From: Opitutaceae bacterium
GTDB lineage: Bacteria > Verrucomicrobiota > Verrucomicrobiia > Opitutales > Opitutaceae
Assembly (NCBI GenBank): GCA_002694885.1
Contig: NZNM01000132.1
Location: forward strand, 84,561-148,560
Length of the DNA stretch: 64,000 nt
Reading direction: 5' to 3'
Made by a program: the position numbers and the translations under genes. Position 1 is the stretch's first letter. Every line of letters starts with the position of its first letter. Below the pieces are notes generated by a model. It was not told the origin of the DNA. It ran no database searches and saw only the letters and a list, made by a program, of their open reading frames with translations. Below, piece after piece: positions 44,424-53,135 of this stretch.

Positions 44424-45566
44424 CTAGGAGGCGAGGAAGTCGCGAACGAGGTTAAAGAGCTCGTCGGACTCTACGAGAAATGAGTCGTGGCCGAGATCCA
44501 GGTCTAGTTGCGTGTAGGACGCTCGCACGCCTTGTCTCAACATTGCCAATACAATCTCTCGGTTCTGCTCAGGGGGGAATAGCCAATCGGATGTGAATCC
44601 GACGGAAAGGGCTTTGCACTTCAGATTTTGAAAAGCCTTGTCCAGGCTTCCGTATGAATGGGCGAGATCGAAGTAACCGAGGGCTCGGGTAAAGTATAGG
44701 TAGGTATTGGCGTCGAAGCGATTGATAAAGCTTTCCCCTTGGTAGCGTAGATAGCTTTCCACTTCAAATTGAATGTCGAACGAGTAACGGTTGCCTTTCC
44801 CTGTCGGACGCCGACGTCCGAATTTTCGCTCCATGCCGCGGTCTGAAAGATAGGTGATATGGGCCATCATGCGGGCGATGGCCAAGCCGACGTCGGGACC
44901 TTCCCCTTCAGCGTAGTTTCCCTGCAGCCACTTGGGATCCTGCATAATGGCTTGGCGCCCCACTTCATCGAAAGCTATTGCCTGGGCGTTCTGTCGCCAA
45001 GTCGTAGCCATAGGTATGATACGCTTCACAAAATCGGGGTATTCGATTGCCCATTGCATTACCTGCATGCCTCCCATAGATCCACCTATGACGGCATAGA
45101 GCTCGCTGATTTCCAATGTATCCAACAAAATCTTCTGGGAGCGAACCATATCGCGAATAGCAACAAACGGAAAAGTAAGGTTGTAGGGCTTTCCGGTATT
45201 GGGATCGATGGACATGGGTCCGGTTGACCCTTGGCAGCCGCCAATGCAGTTTGCGCAAATCACAAAAAATCGATTGGTGTCGATTGGCTTGCCTGGACCG
45301 ATCATGCTGTTCCACCAACCAGGCTTTCGATCGTGCAGGGAATGTACGCCTGCGCAGTGGTGGTCTCCCGTTAGAGCGTGGGCAACGAGAATGGCATTGT
45401 CCCTTTTCGAGTTAAGGTCACCGTAGGCTTCGTATCGTAGTGAAAATTCTGGGATTGTTTGGCCGCTTTCGAAAGTGAATTCTTTTGAACTGCGGAAGTC
45501 TTTGGGCGCGACGAGTCCAATCTCCCCGTCGGTCACTCGTATAAAGTCTTCCTCTGCGTGGTTCAT
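44424..45566 (-). CDS. metX: Homoserine O-acyltransferase MetX
   Basis: About 380 residues from ATG 45566; the frame begins with a TTG at 45587. FALRYEAYG-like FSLRYEAYGDLN, ALTGDHH, NCIGGCQGSTGP, the nucleophile elbow GGSMGGMQVMQW and LDLGHDSFLVE near the end define MetX of the alpha/beta hydrolase fold. It acylates homoserine for methionine synthesis. Whether acetyl- or succinyl-CoA is used cannot be read reliably here. It is the last gene of the minus-strand run after yebC. Confidence 0.95.
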   Translation of the reverse strand: MNHAEEDFIRVTDGEIGLVAPKDFRSSKEFTFESGQTIPEFSLRYEAYGDLNSKRDNAILVAHALTGDHHCAGVHSLHDRKPGWWNSMIGPGKPIDTNRFFVICANCIGGCQGSTGPMSIDPNTGKPYNLTFPFVAIRDMVRSQKILLDTLEISELYAVIGGSMGGMQVMQWAIEYPDFVKRIIPMATTWRQNAQAIAFDEVGRQAIMQDPKWLQGNYAEGEGPDVGLAIARMMAHITYLSDRGMERKFGRRRPTGKGNRYSFDIQFEVESYLRYQGESFINRFDANTYLYFTRALGYFDLAHSYGSLDKAFQNLKCKALSVGFTSDWLFPPEQNREIVLAMLRQGVRASYTQLDLDLGHDSFLVESDELFNLVRDFLAS

Positions 45567-45674
45567 TTCTATTTGGCGCTTGGACAAACACTCATGCTAT
45601 CGGATCCACCGCGTCAAGCGGGAGCTTCCGATATGACAGAGTTGGGATGGGGTTTGCGAATCTCTTTGCGGAGG

Positions 45675-46421
45675 CTATTCCACCTCGAGGAAATCGACAG
45701 GAATATCGGCGTTGTGAAAGACATTCTGAACGTCATCGAGATCGTCGAGCGCATCGATGAGCCGCATGACTTGCTTGGCATCTTCCGAATTGGCAATCGG
45801 CGTTAAACTTTCGGGGAGGTAAGCGAGTTCTGCGTTGTCGGGAATGATCCCCGCTTGGGCGAGAGCTTGGCTGACGTTGTCGAATTCGGTCAATGGGGCC
45901 AGAACTTCAAAGTATTCGTCTTCAATCTTCAAGTCCTCGGCGCCAGCATCGATCGTGACGTCCATCAATGTTTCCTCGTCGGTCTTATCTCTGGAAATGA
46001 TAAATTGCCCGTTGCGCTGAAACATGAAGGCTACTGAACCGGCGCCACCGAGATTGCCCCCGTTCTTAGAGAAAGTTGAGCGAACTTCAGAGGCAGCGCG
46101 GTTCTTGTTGTCGGTGGTCACTTCGACGACGACTGCGATACCATGAGGAGCGTAGCCTTCATAGACAAATTCCTCGTAGACAACGCCTGGCAGCTCGCCG
46201 GTACCTTTTTTAATAGCCCGATCGATGTTGTCGGCAGGCATGTTTTCCGAGCGAGCTTTGAGTAGCACGGTCCTCAATTTAGGGTTCATGTCGGGATCTC
46301 CGCCTCCGGCCTTGGCGGCGAGGGAGATATCCTTCGATAGGCGACTGAAGATCTTGCCGCGCTTAGCGTCAGCAGCCCCCTTCTTGCGTTTGATGGTCGA
46401 CCATTTGCTGTGTCCGGACAT
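45675..46421 (-). CDS. yebC: YebC/TACO1-family regulator
   Basis: 248 residues. MSGHSKWSTIKRKKGAADAKRGKIFSRL is the invariant N-terminus; NPKLRTVLLKARSENMPADNIDRAIKKGTG and YEGYAPHGIAVVVE follow. YebC-type proteins help translation of difficult (for example proline-rich) sequences or act as transcription factors. It ends about 110 bases before metX on the same strand. A heptamer repeat lies immediately before the ATG. Confidence 0.97.
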   Translation of the reverse strand: MSGHSKWSTIKRKKGAADAKRGKIFSRLSKDISLAAKAGGGDPDMNPKLRTVLLKARSENMPADNIDRAIKKGTGELPGVVYEEFVYEGYAPHGIAVVVEVTTDNKNRAASEVRSTFSKNGGNLGGAGSVAFMFQRNGQFIISRDKTDEETLMDVTIDAGAEDLKIEDEYFEVLAPLTEFDNVSQALAQAGIIPDNAELAYLPESLTPIANSEDAKQVMRLIDALDDLDDVQNVFHNADIPVDFLEVE

Positions 46422-46428
46422 GGGGCAA

Positions 46429-46463
46429 AGTAAGAAGTAAGAAGTAAGAATTAAGAAGAAAGA
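46429..46463. repeat. Heptamer tandem repeat upstream of yebC
   Basis: Three perfect AGTAAGA units (46429-46449) are followed by two decayed ones, ATTAAGA and AGAAAGA. The tract ends 7 bases upstream of the yebC ATG, where the ribosome-binding region should be, and no Shine-Dalgarno is otherwise visible there. Confidence 0.75.
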
Positions 46464-46490
46464 AATTGTTGGGATCGTCGAGTTCCCGCA

Positions 46491-48293
46491 TTATCCCTTT
46501 TTGCGACGCTTCTTTTTCCCTCCCTCCATGGCCTTTTTCAAGGCTGGCGGAAGCTCAACCTCGAAGTCGTCTTTCTTCCGATTTATCATCCACTGCTGGC
46601 CTATGGTAAATACGTTGTTGACGGTCCAATATAGGACCAGGCCAGATGCGAACGTGTAGATAATGGGGAAGAAAATGTAGGGCATGAATTTCATCATCTT
46701 CACCTGGGCATTGTCTACAGAGGGTGTAGGCATCATACCCATTTGTATTACGAGCGATACAAGATAGATGAAAGGCAGTATATTGAACTGGTCGCCCATG
46801 AATGGAATGCTGAAGGGCATAGTGAAAATGCCTTCCTGCATGGAAAGATCGGCGATCCAAATAAAATCAGCTAGCCGCAACTCTGCAGCGCTTCGCAACA
46901 TGTAGAACAGGCCGAAGAAAATAGGAATCTGGATCAGCATGGGCAGGCATCCAGCGACCGGATTCACTTTGTTGAGGCGATACATCGCCATCATCATCTC
47001 CTGCTTTTTTTGCGGGTTGTCAGCGAATTTCTCGTTGATCGCCTTCATCGGCTCCTGAAGCTTGCCCATTCGCTTCATGGAGCGGGAGGATATTAAGTTG
47101 ATCGGCAAGAAGATTATCTTGATGGCGAGGGTGAGAAGAATGATAGCCACGCCGTAGTTGTGAGAAAAACTGTAGAAGCCGTTCATCATGGTAAGCAACA
47201 GCTTGGAAATAGCTCCGAAAAAGCCGAACTGCATCCCCTCCTCGGTGTTTTCGCCCACTCGCGAAACGCGATCGTATTCTTTGGGGCCAATATAGTAGTC
47301 GAATTCAAAGGTTTGTGTGTCCTGGGGAGCGAGCGTAAAACTATCCATTTTCAGCAGACCCGTCATCCCAAGTTGAGGTCGCGACTGATTCGCTAGCTGA
47401 GGAAATTCGACGGGTTGGGCGAAATAACCTACGCCGCGCTGGCTTGGCTTAAGGATGGTTATGAAAAACTGATTCTTAAGCGAGATCCAATCCACCGATC
47501 GGTCCCCAGCAATATAGTCTCGTGGCTCCGAAGAGAAAAAAGGAATGCTGCTGCCGGTGAATTTGCTTTGGGCCAGGAATTCAGTGTCTTCGCCATCGTA
47601 GTAGCCGAAAGTGAGGAGCTGCGCGTCCTGAGGACCCGATGGAGCTACCGTACCAGCATTGAGGCTAAAGTCGCTAATGAAAAGCGATTGGTCGGTGAGG
47701 TTGCGAAACTCAAGCTCGTGCTTGATTAGATAGGCTTTCTCCTGAGTCGTATCCTCGTGGATAGAGTAGCGCCGCGTCACTTGGTAGTTGCCCTCAACGA
47801 CTTTCCTGAACTCTACGATGTTGGGATCGCGGTTGGGCTCGACGAGCTGATAGGGCTCCGCTTTATCAAATCCCAGCAGCCCAGTCAGCTCAAGGGCAGG
47901 GCCAGAGCGTTTGCCGTTCATTACGTACGGAGCGGAGTCGTCGCGAGAAGTCTCGAAATCCTTAAGCACGATTTCCTGGATGGCGCCTCCATAGTTGGTA
48001 AACCGGGCCTCCATCAGGGCGTTTTCGCGGGTGATTATGACTTCATCTAAGTTGCCATCCAGGCTCTCCAAGATGGCGGGTCCGGTTGCGGGTTGCTGTG
48101 CTGGAGTGGCATCGACGGGAACGGCTCTGCCAGTTGTAGGCTCCCCTGTGGTGATAGGTGACGCAGGCTCGCTTGGCTGGGAATTGTCAGCGGGCTGCGC
48201 TCCCGGATCGGCCGGTTGCGGGGCCTGATAAAACATCAGGGCGAATGCTGCGAAAAGCAGTAGCAGTCCGATTGCTGTGTTCTTCTTATCCAT
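46491..48293 (-). CDS. yidC: Membrane protein insertase YidC
   Basis: 600 residues. An N-terminal helix (AIGLLLLFAAFALMFYQ) is followed by a Pro/Gln-rich linker and the large periplasmic P1 domain (about 80-360). The conserved core has FGFFGAISKLLLTMMNGFY, YGVAIILLTLAIKIIFLPI, PVAGCLPMLIQIPIFFGLFYML and the final helices before a basic tail KKRRKKG. It inserts inner-membrane proteins alone or with SecYEG. It follows rnpA by 121 bases; no yidD is present between them. Confidence 0.97.
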   Translation of the reverse strand: MDKKNTAIGLLLLFAAFALMFYQAPQPADPGAQPADNSQPSEPASPITTGEPTTGRAVPVDATPAQQPATGPAILESLDGNLDEVIITRENALMEARFTNYGGAIQEIVLKDFETSRDDSAPYVMNGKRSGPALELTGLLGFDKAEPYQLVEPNRDPNIVEFRKVVEGNYQVTRRYSIHEDTTQEKAYLIKHELEFRNLTDQSLFISDFSLNAGTVAPSGPQDAQLLTFGYYDGEDTEFLAQSKFTGSSIPFFSSEPRDYIAGDRSVDWISLKNQFFITILKPSQRGVGYFAQPVEFPQLANQSRPQLGMTGLLKMDSFTLAPQDTQTFEFDYYIGPKEYDRVSRVGENTEEGMQFGFFGAISKLLLTMMNGFYSFSHNYGVAIILLTLAIKIIFLPINLISSRSMKRMGKLQEPMKAINEKFADNPQKKQEMMMAMYRLNKVNPVAGCLPMLIQIPIFFGLFYMLRSAAELRLADFIWIADLSMQEGIFTMPFSIPFMGDQFNILPFIYLVSLVIQMGMMPTPSVDNAQVKMMKFMPYIFFPIIYTFASGLVLYWTVNNVFTIGQQWMINRKKDDFEVELPPALKKAMEGGKKKRRKKG

Positions 48294-48414
48294 CCGGGAT
48301 TGATTCAGTCAGGTTGATTCGCGTGTTGGCGAAGATCGGTCATAAAAGAGTGTGGGAATAGGCAGGCAAGCAGAATAAGAGCCCTAAATGTGAGATGTGG
48401 CTTTAGCGTTGGAA

Positions 48415-48780
48415 CTATGGATTCGACCGCAGCAACCTTAGATACTTGATGGCCTGAAGGAAGCGATGTTCCAAATCCTCGAACGATGCATCGGTTGAGG
48501 GCCTGCGAATGCTTAGCAACATATCCGAACCCGACCGAAGCCGATGGCGGTTAATTCGAAACAGCTCGCGGTAGTATCGCTTCGCTCGATTGCGGTCAAC
48601 AGCGTTTCCTACGCGCCTGGAAGCTGATATGCCGATTCGAGCGGGTATGCCTTCATCGCTTAGGCAGGCGAAAAGAATGAAATAAGGGCAGCGAAAGGGT
48701 CTTCCCTTTTGGCGAACGCGAACGAAATCCCGATTTCTTTTGAGGCGGGTAGATTCGGGCAGGGTTTGCTTCGGAGACAT
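48415..48780 (-). CDS. rnpA: Ribonuclease P protein component
   Basis: 121 residues from ATG 48780 (MSPKQTLPESTRLKRNRDF). The longer frame to 48903 overlaps rpmH and is not used. The signature RIGISASRRVGNAVDRNRAKRYYRELFR holds the RNA-binding RNR block. It is the protein subunit that helps RNase P RNA mature tRNA 5' ends. The stop of rpmH lies 31 bases upstream, the standard rpmH-rnpA pairing. Confidence 0.95.
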   Translation of the reverse strand: MSPKQTLPESTRLKRNRDFVRVRQKGRPFRCPYFILFACLSDEGIPARIGISASRRVGNAVDRNRAKRYYRELFRINRHRLRSGSDMLLSIRRPSTDASFEDLEHRFLQAIKYLRLLRSNP

Positions 48781-48811
48781 AATGGAATTCTCCGAGACTC
48801 TAATAGATGAC

Positions 48812-48949
48812 CTAAACGTTGACCAGACGTTTGCGTCCTTTGCGTCGGCGGGCATTGATAACGGCTCTTCCGCCGCGAGTGCCCATTCGGGCCCGAAAGC
48901 CAATTTTACGGACTCGTTTCAAACGATGTGGTCTGTATGTCGGTCTCAT
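48812..48949 (-). CDS. rpmH: 50S ribosomal protein L34
   Basis: 45 residues, ATG 48949 to TAG 48812-48814. It starts [20 protein letters not shown] and continues [20 protein letters not shown] to the closing LVNV. The family hallmark (KRxRxHGFRxRMxTxxGRxVLxxRRxKGRxxL) is almost complete, with KIGF in place of HGF. It is the first gene of rpmH-rnpA-yidC, a set often close to dnaA/oriC, though purC, not dnaA, lies upstream here. The 95 bases before it must hold the promoter. Confidence 0.96.
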   Translation of the reverse strand: MRPTYRPHRLKRVRKIGFRARMGTRGGRAVINARRRKGRKRLVNV

Positions 48950-49044
48950 GACTAGAAATTGGAAAAAGAGGGAGAAAATGGAAATAGTGGCGGGGCGCTG
49001 TCAAGCTCGGAGATATAAGTTTTCCCTTTTGCCCAAAGGATGAC

Positions 49045-49965
49045 TTAGGTGACCGCCGTTAGTCGACTATAGACCTCGAGGTACCGATTCTGAGTTTTCT
49101 CCACAATATCGTAATGCAATTCTGGGCCCGGATCAGTCTTGTCCCAATCCAGTGTCTCCAAGTAGTCACGGACAATTTGCTTGTCAAAGCTCGCGGGAGA
49201 GATGCCTTCTCGCCATTCGGATGCTTCCCAGTAGCGGGAAGAATCCGGGGTCAACGCTTCGTCAATTAAATACAGCTTCCCTGTTTCATCTTGACCAAAT
49301 TCGAATTTGGTATCCGCGAGAATGATACCTGCTTTCCTGGCTAATCTATGCCCGAAATTATAGAGTTTCTCGCTTAACTCCTTCACTTGATCAAAAATCC
49401 CGCTTCCTACGATTTCTCGAGCCTCTGCTTCGGTGACTGGCATGTCATGCCCTTCCTGGGCCTTGGTTGTGGGCGTAAATATTGGCTCTGGCAACTGGGA
49501 AGCCAGATTGAGCCCCTCTGGGAGGTGAACGCCGCACACGCTTTGGGATTCCTGGTACGCTCCCCAACCGGACCCTGCTAGATACCCGCGGACTACGCAT
49601 TCGATATCCAAAGGACGCAGCTTTTTGACGGCCATGCTTCTCAGTTGTCCGTCCTCGCTCAACCCGAGTTTGTCTCTTAGTATTTCGTCTTCGTTGGGTA
49701 TCAGATGGTTGGGAGCAATGCTCTTGGTTCTCTCGAACCAAAACCGGCTTAGTTGGGTAAGAATCGCTCCTTTACCTGGGATACCTCCAGGCAAGATGAC
49801 GTCGAAGGCTGAAATACGATCGGTTGCGACCAGAAGGATGCTTTCATCCAAATCGAATATTTCCCGTACTTTGCCGGAGGCTATTTTTGGAGCTTCAATC
49901 GATTCTTGGAGTTCTCGAACTGAGACTTTTGGTAGAGCTTTCTTTAATGCTTCGCCGGAAATCAT
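49045..49965 (-). CDS. purC: Phosphoribosylaminoimidazole-succinocarboxamide synthase
   Basis: 306 residues, the longer bacterial/yeast-like PurC form. ASGKVREIFDLDESILLVATDRISAFDVILPGGIPGKG is the ATP-binding start; KKLRPLDIECVVRGYLAGSGW and the LADTKFEFG...LIDEALTPDSSRYW block close the active site. It adds aspartate to CAIR in purine synthesis. It lies between rpmH and the GTPase-system operon, 84 bases downstream of the latter on the same strand. Confidence 0.97.
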   Translation of the reverse strand: MISGEALKKALPKVSVRELQESIEAPKIASGKVREIFDLDESILLVATDRISAFDVILPGGIPGKGAILTQLSRFWFERTKSIAPNHLIPNEDEILRDKLGLSEDGQLRSMAVKKLRPLDIECVVRGYLAGSGWGAYQESQSVCGVHLPEGLNLASQLPEPIFTPTTKAQEGHDMPVTEAEAREIVGSGIFDQVKELSEKLYNFGHRLARKAGIILADTKFEFGQDETGKLYLIDEALTPDSSRYWEASEWREGISPASFDKQIVRDYLETLDWDKTDPGPELHYDIVEKTQNRYLEVYSRLTAVT

Positions 49966-50049
49966 ATCGAGACTCTAGAAACCTCTTCGGACGCTGGAAG
50001 CTTTTTTGTAAGCATCTCCCAAATGCTGAGATTGGAGGAATCGAGCGCC

Positions 50050-53046
50050 TTATTTTAGGAGAGGCGGTAGATAGTCTTCGTAGCGATCGAGGCTCAGGTC
50101 CCAACCGGTTTGGGCCCTTGTCTGCTGGACGAGTCTCGACGCTCCTTGGTTTTGGTAGCGATAGGCAAGGACTGGCGAATACGGAGCAACCTGGGCATTG
50201 TCGGTCAGCGGCTCGATTCTACCGGTTAGGCCGTTGACGATCCAATGTGTATCATTTTCGTAATGAGAGGAATCATTGTATTCGATTTTTCCCGACTCGT
50301 CTGCTTGTCCGATAAGATTCATCGTTCCTTTCATCGCAAGACTATAGAAAGTAGCGAACGTTCTGGCCTCATCTGCGAGATTGGTTTTGGATGAGATCCG
50401 AAAATGCTCCGTAAGTTGGACCGAGGGAGAGATTTGCTCGACAGAGGATAGCCATTGCCGCTTATCGATTCCATCTGGCGAGATTGATTCGAGCGACTCC
50501 TTTTGCATGGCTAGCGATGGCGTTAATGGGAGGCCCCATTTCCAGGGATTTAGCTCAATAAATGCGACCAATTGCTGTTGCCAATACGCTCTAAACGCAG
50601 GCGAAAGCGTTCGCAGGCGAGTGAGTTCATCAATCAGTTTAAGTGGAGAAAATCGTTCGCCGCCCGCGAGTACGCGCATCAACGACAACCGTAGCGATTC
50701 TTGGAAATAAATAGATTCTTTCGACAGTTCCGAAGGTTCATAGAAGAATCCCCAAAAAGTTCCGTCGGGGTGGCTTAGAAAGTTTATCTCCTGAGCGGCT
50801 TCATCGGCAACGCCGTCTTCATTGAATCCCCAAACTTCGAAACTGAAATTAACGCCGGTCTTCAGTCCCGCTGCATCCCCCTTGCGAACAGGTTCTCTGA
50901 GGAAGACGGAGTATTCGTTTCTCGCGACGGGAGCCCCCTCGAAATATTTGACATTGGATTCGTAAATGGAGGGGAAAAGGGTGTCGTCAATAAGCCTTTG
51001 AACGAAGGCTTTCTCAGCTTCATCCAGCTCAATTTTCGAGCTAGAAAAATCCGATGAGCGATTGAGCTCAAACCAGCCCTCGTCACTGCCTGGAAGTATC
51101 AAGGCTTGGAGCAGAGAATCGTATTCATTTTCCAATCTCAATATCCGTCCAATATTTCTTTTTCCTTCGGGCGGAAGCGTATCGAAATTGTAGATAGCTT
51201 CGAGGGATTGCAAATAGGAGGCTAGGTCCTTGGCTCCGGTAATCGATTTTTGCGCGGCCTCCATTGTATCCCGCTTGTTCTGAATCGATCTTAGCGAATC
51301 TTCAATGCGCTGCAAATTCCTCGATTGAAGATCATTTGGGTCCAGTTCGGGATGCTTTGACAGAAACTGTCGGGCGCTGGATACGGATTCTACGACTGCT
51401 CGAGATCGAGATTCGAATTGTCGAGCGTCGTCAGCAGCGTTTGCCAAAGTCAAGCTGTCTTGGGCTTTTTCTAAGTAGGCCAGTAAGGCGTTCTTCCTAT
51501 CGGACTCCATTTGCTCGGCACGATCTTGCCGCCAAACTTCGAATTGAGCGATTCGGTCCGCCACGTCTTTGGGTTCAGGGATATCCAGTGATTCTCGCGT
51601 CGATTTTGCTTTGTCTAGCAGCGCATTGATTTCTCCAGCGTTGGGATCGACTCCGCTAATCGATTTAATCTCGTCAAGCCTGTCAGCGATTTGCGAATAC
51701 GCTTCTTGAAGAGACTGCTGTTCATCGATCCAATTCTCGAGGCTGGCAGCCGCCAGCTTCAGCGAATGCCCTTCCGGAGCGCTAGCGATGAGTTGACTCC
51801 ACTCTCGCAATGCAGATTGGGCTTGAGGCACGTTTTGGCGAGCCGCAGCTTGATTGATCGCAGCGGTCGCTGTTTGTAGCGTTTCGGCCTCCTTGCGATC
51901 CTGAACCTGCGTATTTACGATCCAAGCGATTGCCAAAATCGCTGCGATGCCGCCACCACCGATGATTGCGTATTTTGGAGCCCGTTTACGATTGGCTTCC
52001 GACAAAGCTTTCCGAATATCTTCCTGCAGTTCGGGCGAAATTCGCCGCCCCATCTTTTTCGCCTGGGATTGCAAGGATTTCAAGCGCTCCTTGGCATCAT
52101 GAACAGTCGCTTTCTTGCGTCCAAAACTAATCGATACTCCTTGGAGCACTTTCCTCAGGTCATCGATAGCGTTGCGTAATAGGATAGTGGATTCAACACT
52201 CGATCTGTGATGAGAAATTTTCGTTGCGACTTTGCTGTAGGCACCGCGCAACGAAGGCTCGATTTTAGAGCGCGTATCATCGATAGTTAAGTCATAATCG
52301 CATCGAAGGTAGGCTTTTTCGAGATTCGATTTCCCCTCTTCAGTTTCCGCTGATTCCGCCTGCTGGATAAGGGCTTTGACGGCTTTGGTCGCATCGGCGA
52401 TTTTCTTATCAGCGATTCGCTTGAGTACGGAGCCGAATGGACCTTCGATTTTTGGAATTTCGAGACCGGCATCGATATAGCGGACGGCAATCGACTCCGG
52501 TTGCTCCGCTGGCATTAATTCTTGGATGGAGGCCGCCAGCTCGGATTCCGCTTGATTTAGTACCTGGGCTTTGAGGCGGTCTGATTCCCCGGCTAACTTC
52601 GGATCTTGTTCGCCGAATTGATTGGCCAATACCTGGGCTATTCTAAATGCCTGCAGCATTTGTTTCGATCGCGCCTGCGAACGGTATTCGCTTTGGAGCC
52701 AACCTTTTATGTCTTCAGTATTCGCAAAGCGATCCCGCAGTGCCTTAACTTTGTTTGCATCGATTTCAGGAGGAGATTGCCATCCCAGGGTTTCGCAGCG
52801 CTCTTTCCATTGCGCGTTCTCGGGGAAATCCAGTTCATCCAAAGCTTCCAAAGTATTGGGCTTGGTGTGGGCCAGCAAATAGGCCTCGAGATCGGAATCC
52901 GTTTCCAGGCATTTTTTTAATCGGCTCGTGTAAAAACCGATTTCCGTAGCGTATTGCCAGGCAAGACTTGCGGTTTCCAAACCGTTGGACTCCCCCTTCA
53001 AGGCGGTTCGGATGCGGTAAACAAGTCTAGAAGCTTCGGGTCGCAT
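50050..53046 (-). CDS. Large membrane-anchored coiled-coil protein of the GTPase system
   Basis: 998 residues, family not recognised. Residues 1-350 are helical and charged, lacking a signal peptide. One membrane helix follows at about 359-377 (YAIIGGGGIAAILAIAWIV). Residues 380-680 are long Gln/Ala/Glu-rich coiled coils. The C-terminal 300 residues are globular, with VNFSFEVWGFNEDG, WGFFYEPSE and, at the end, YRYQNQGASRLVQQ. It is the third gene of a run with the P-loop GTPase (55227) and the GAP1-N2-like protein (53136), 89 bases after the latter. The shape suggests a membrane-spanning effector or scaffold; its biochemical role is unknown. Confidence 0.8.
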   Translation of the reverse strand: MRPEASRLVYRIRTALKGESNGLETASLAWQYATEIGFYTSRLKKCLETDSDLEAYLLAHTKPNTLEALDELDFPENAQWKERCETLGWQSPPEIDANKVKALRDRFANTEDIKGWLQSEYRSQARSKQMLQAFRIAQVLANQFGEQDPKLAGESDRLKAQVLNQAESELAASIQELMPAEQPESIAVRYIDAGLEIPKIEGPFGSVLKRIADKKIADATKAVKALIQQAESAETEEGKSNLEKAYLRCDYDLTIDDTRSKIEPSLRGAYSKVATKISHHRSSVESTILLRNAIDDLRKVLQGVSISFGRKKATVHDAKERLKSLQSQAKKMGRRISPELQEDIRKALSEANRKRAPKYAIIGGGGIAAILAIAWIVNTQVQDRKEAETLQTATAAINQAAARQNVPQAQSALREWSQLIASAPEGHSLKLAAASLENWIDEQQSLQEAYSQIADRLDEIKSISGVDPNAGEINALLDKAKSTRESLDIPEPKDVADRIAQFEVWRQDRAEQMESDRKNALLAYLEKAQDSLTLANAADDARQFESRSRAVVESVSSARQFLSKHPELDPNDLQSRNLQRIEDSLRSIQNKRDTMEAAQKSITGAKDLASYLQSLEAIYNFDTLPPEGKRNIGRILRLENEYDSLLQALILPGSDEGWFELNRSSDFSSSKIELDEAEKAFVQRLIDDTLFPSIYESNVKYFEGAPVARNEYSVFLREPVRKGDAAGLKTGVNFSFEVWGFNEDGVADEAAQEINFLSHPDGTFWGFFYEPSELSKESIYFQESLRLSLMRVLAGGERFSPLKLIDELTRLRTLSPAFRAYWQQQLVAFIELNPWKWGLPLTPSLAMQKESLESISPDGIDKRQWLSSVEQISPSVQLTEHFRISSKTNLADEARTFATFYSLAMKGTMNLIGQADESGKIEYNDSSHYENDTHWIVNGLTGRIEPLTDNAQVAPYSPVLAYRYQNQGASRLVQQTRAQTGWDLSLDRYEDYLPPLLK

Positions 53047-53135
53047 GCGTTTTTACAAAAATTCGATACAATAAGCTGTCGGTTTTGAATAGAGAATACA
53101 ATCCATTCCTCAGGCAAAGATCCATCGGGTTTTCG

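Noticed and set aside
48294..49044. Chromosomal origin at the rpmH cluster
   Set aside because: No dnaA, no cluster of DnaA boxes and no AT-rich unwinding stretch were seen in the short gaps.
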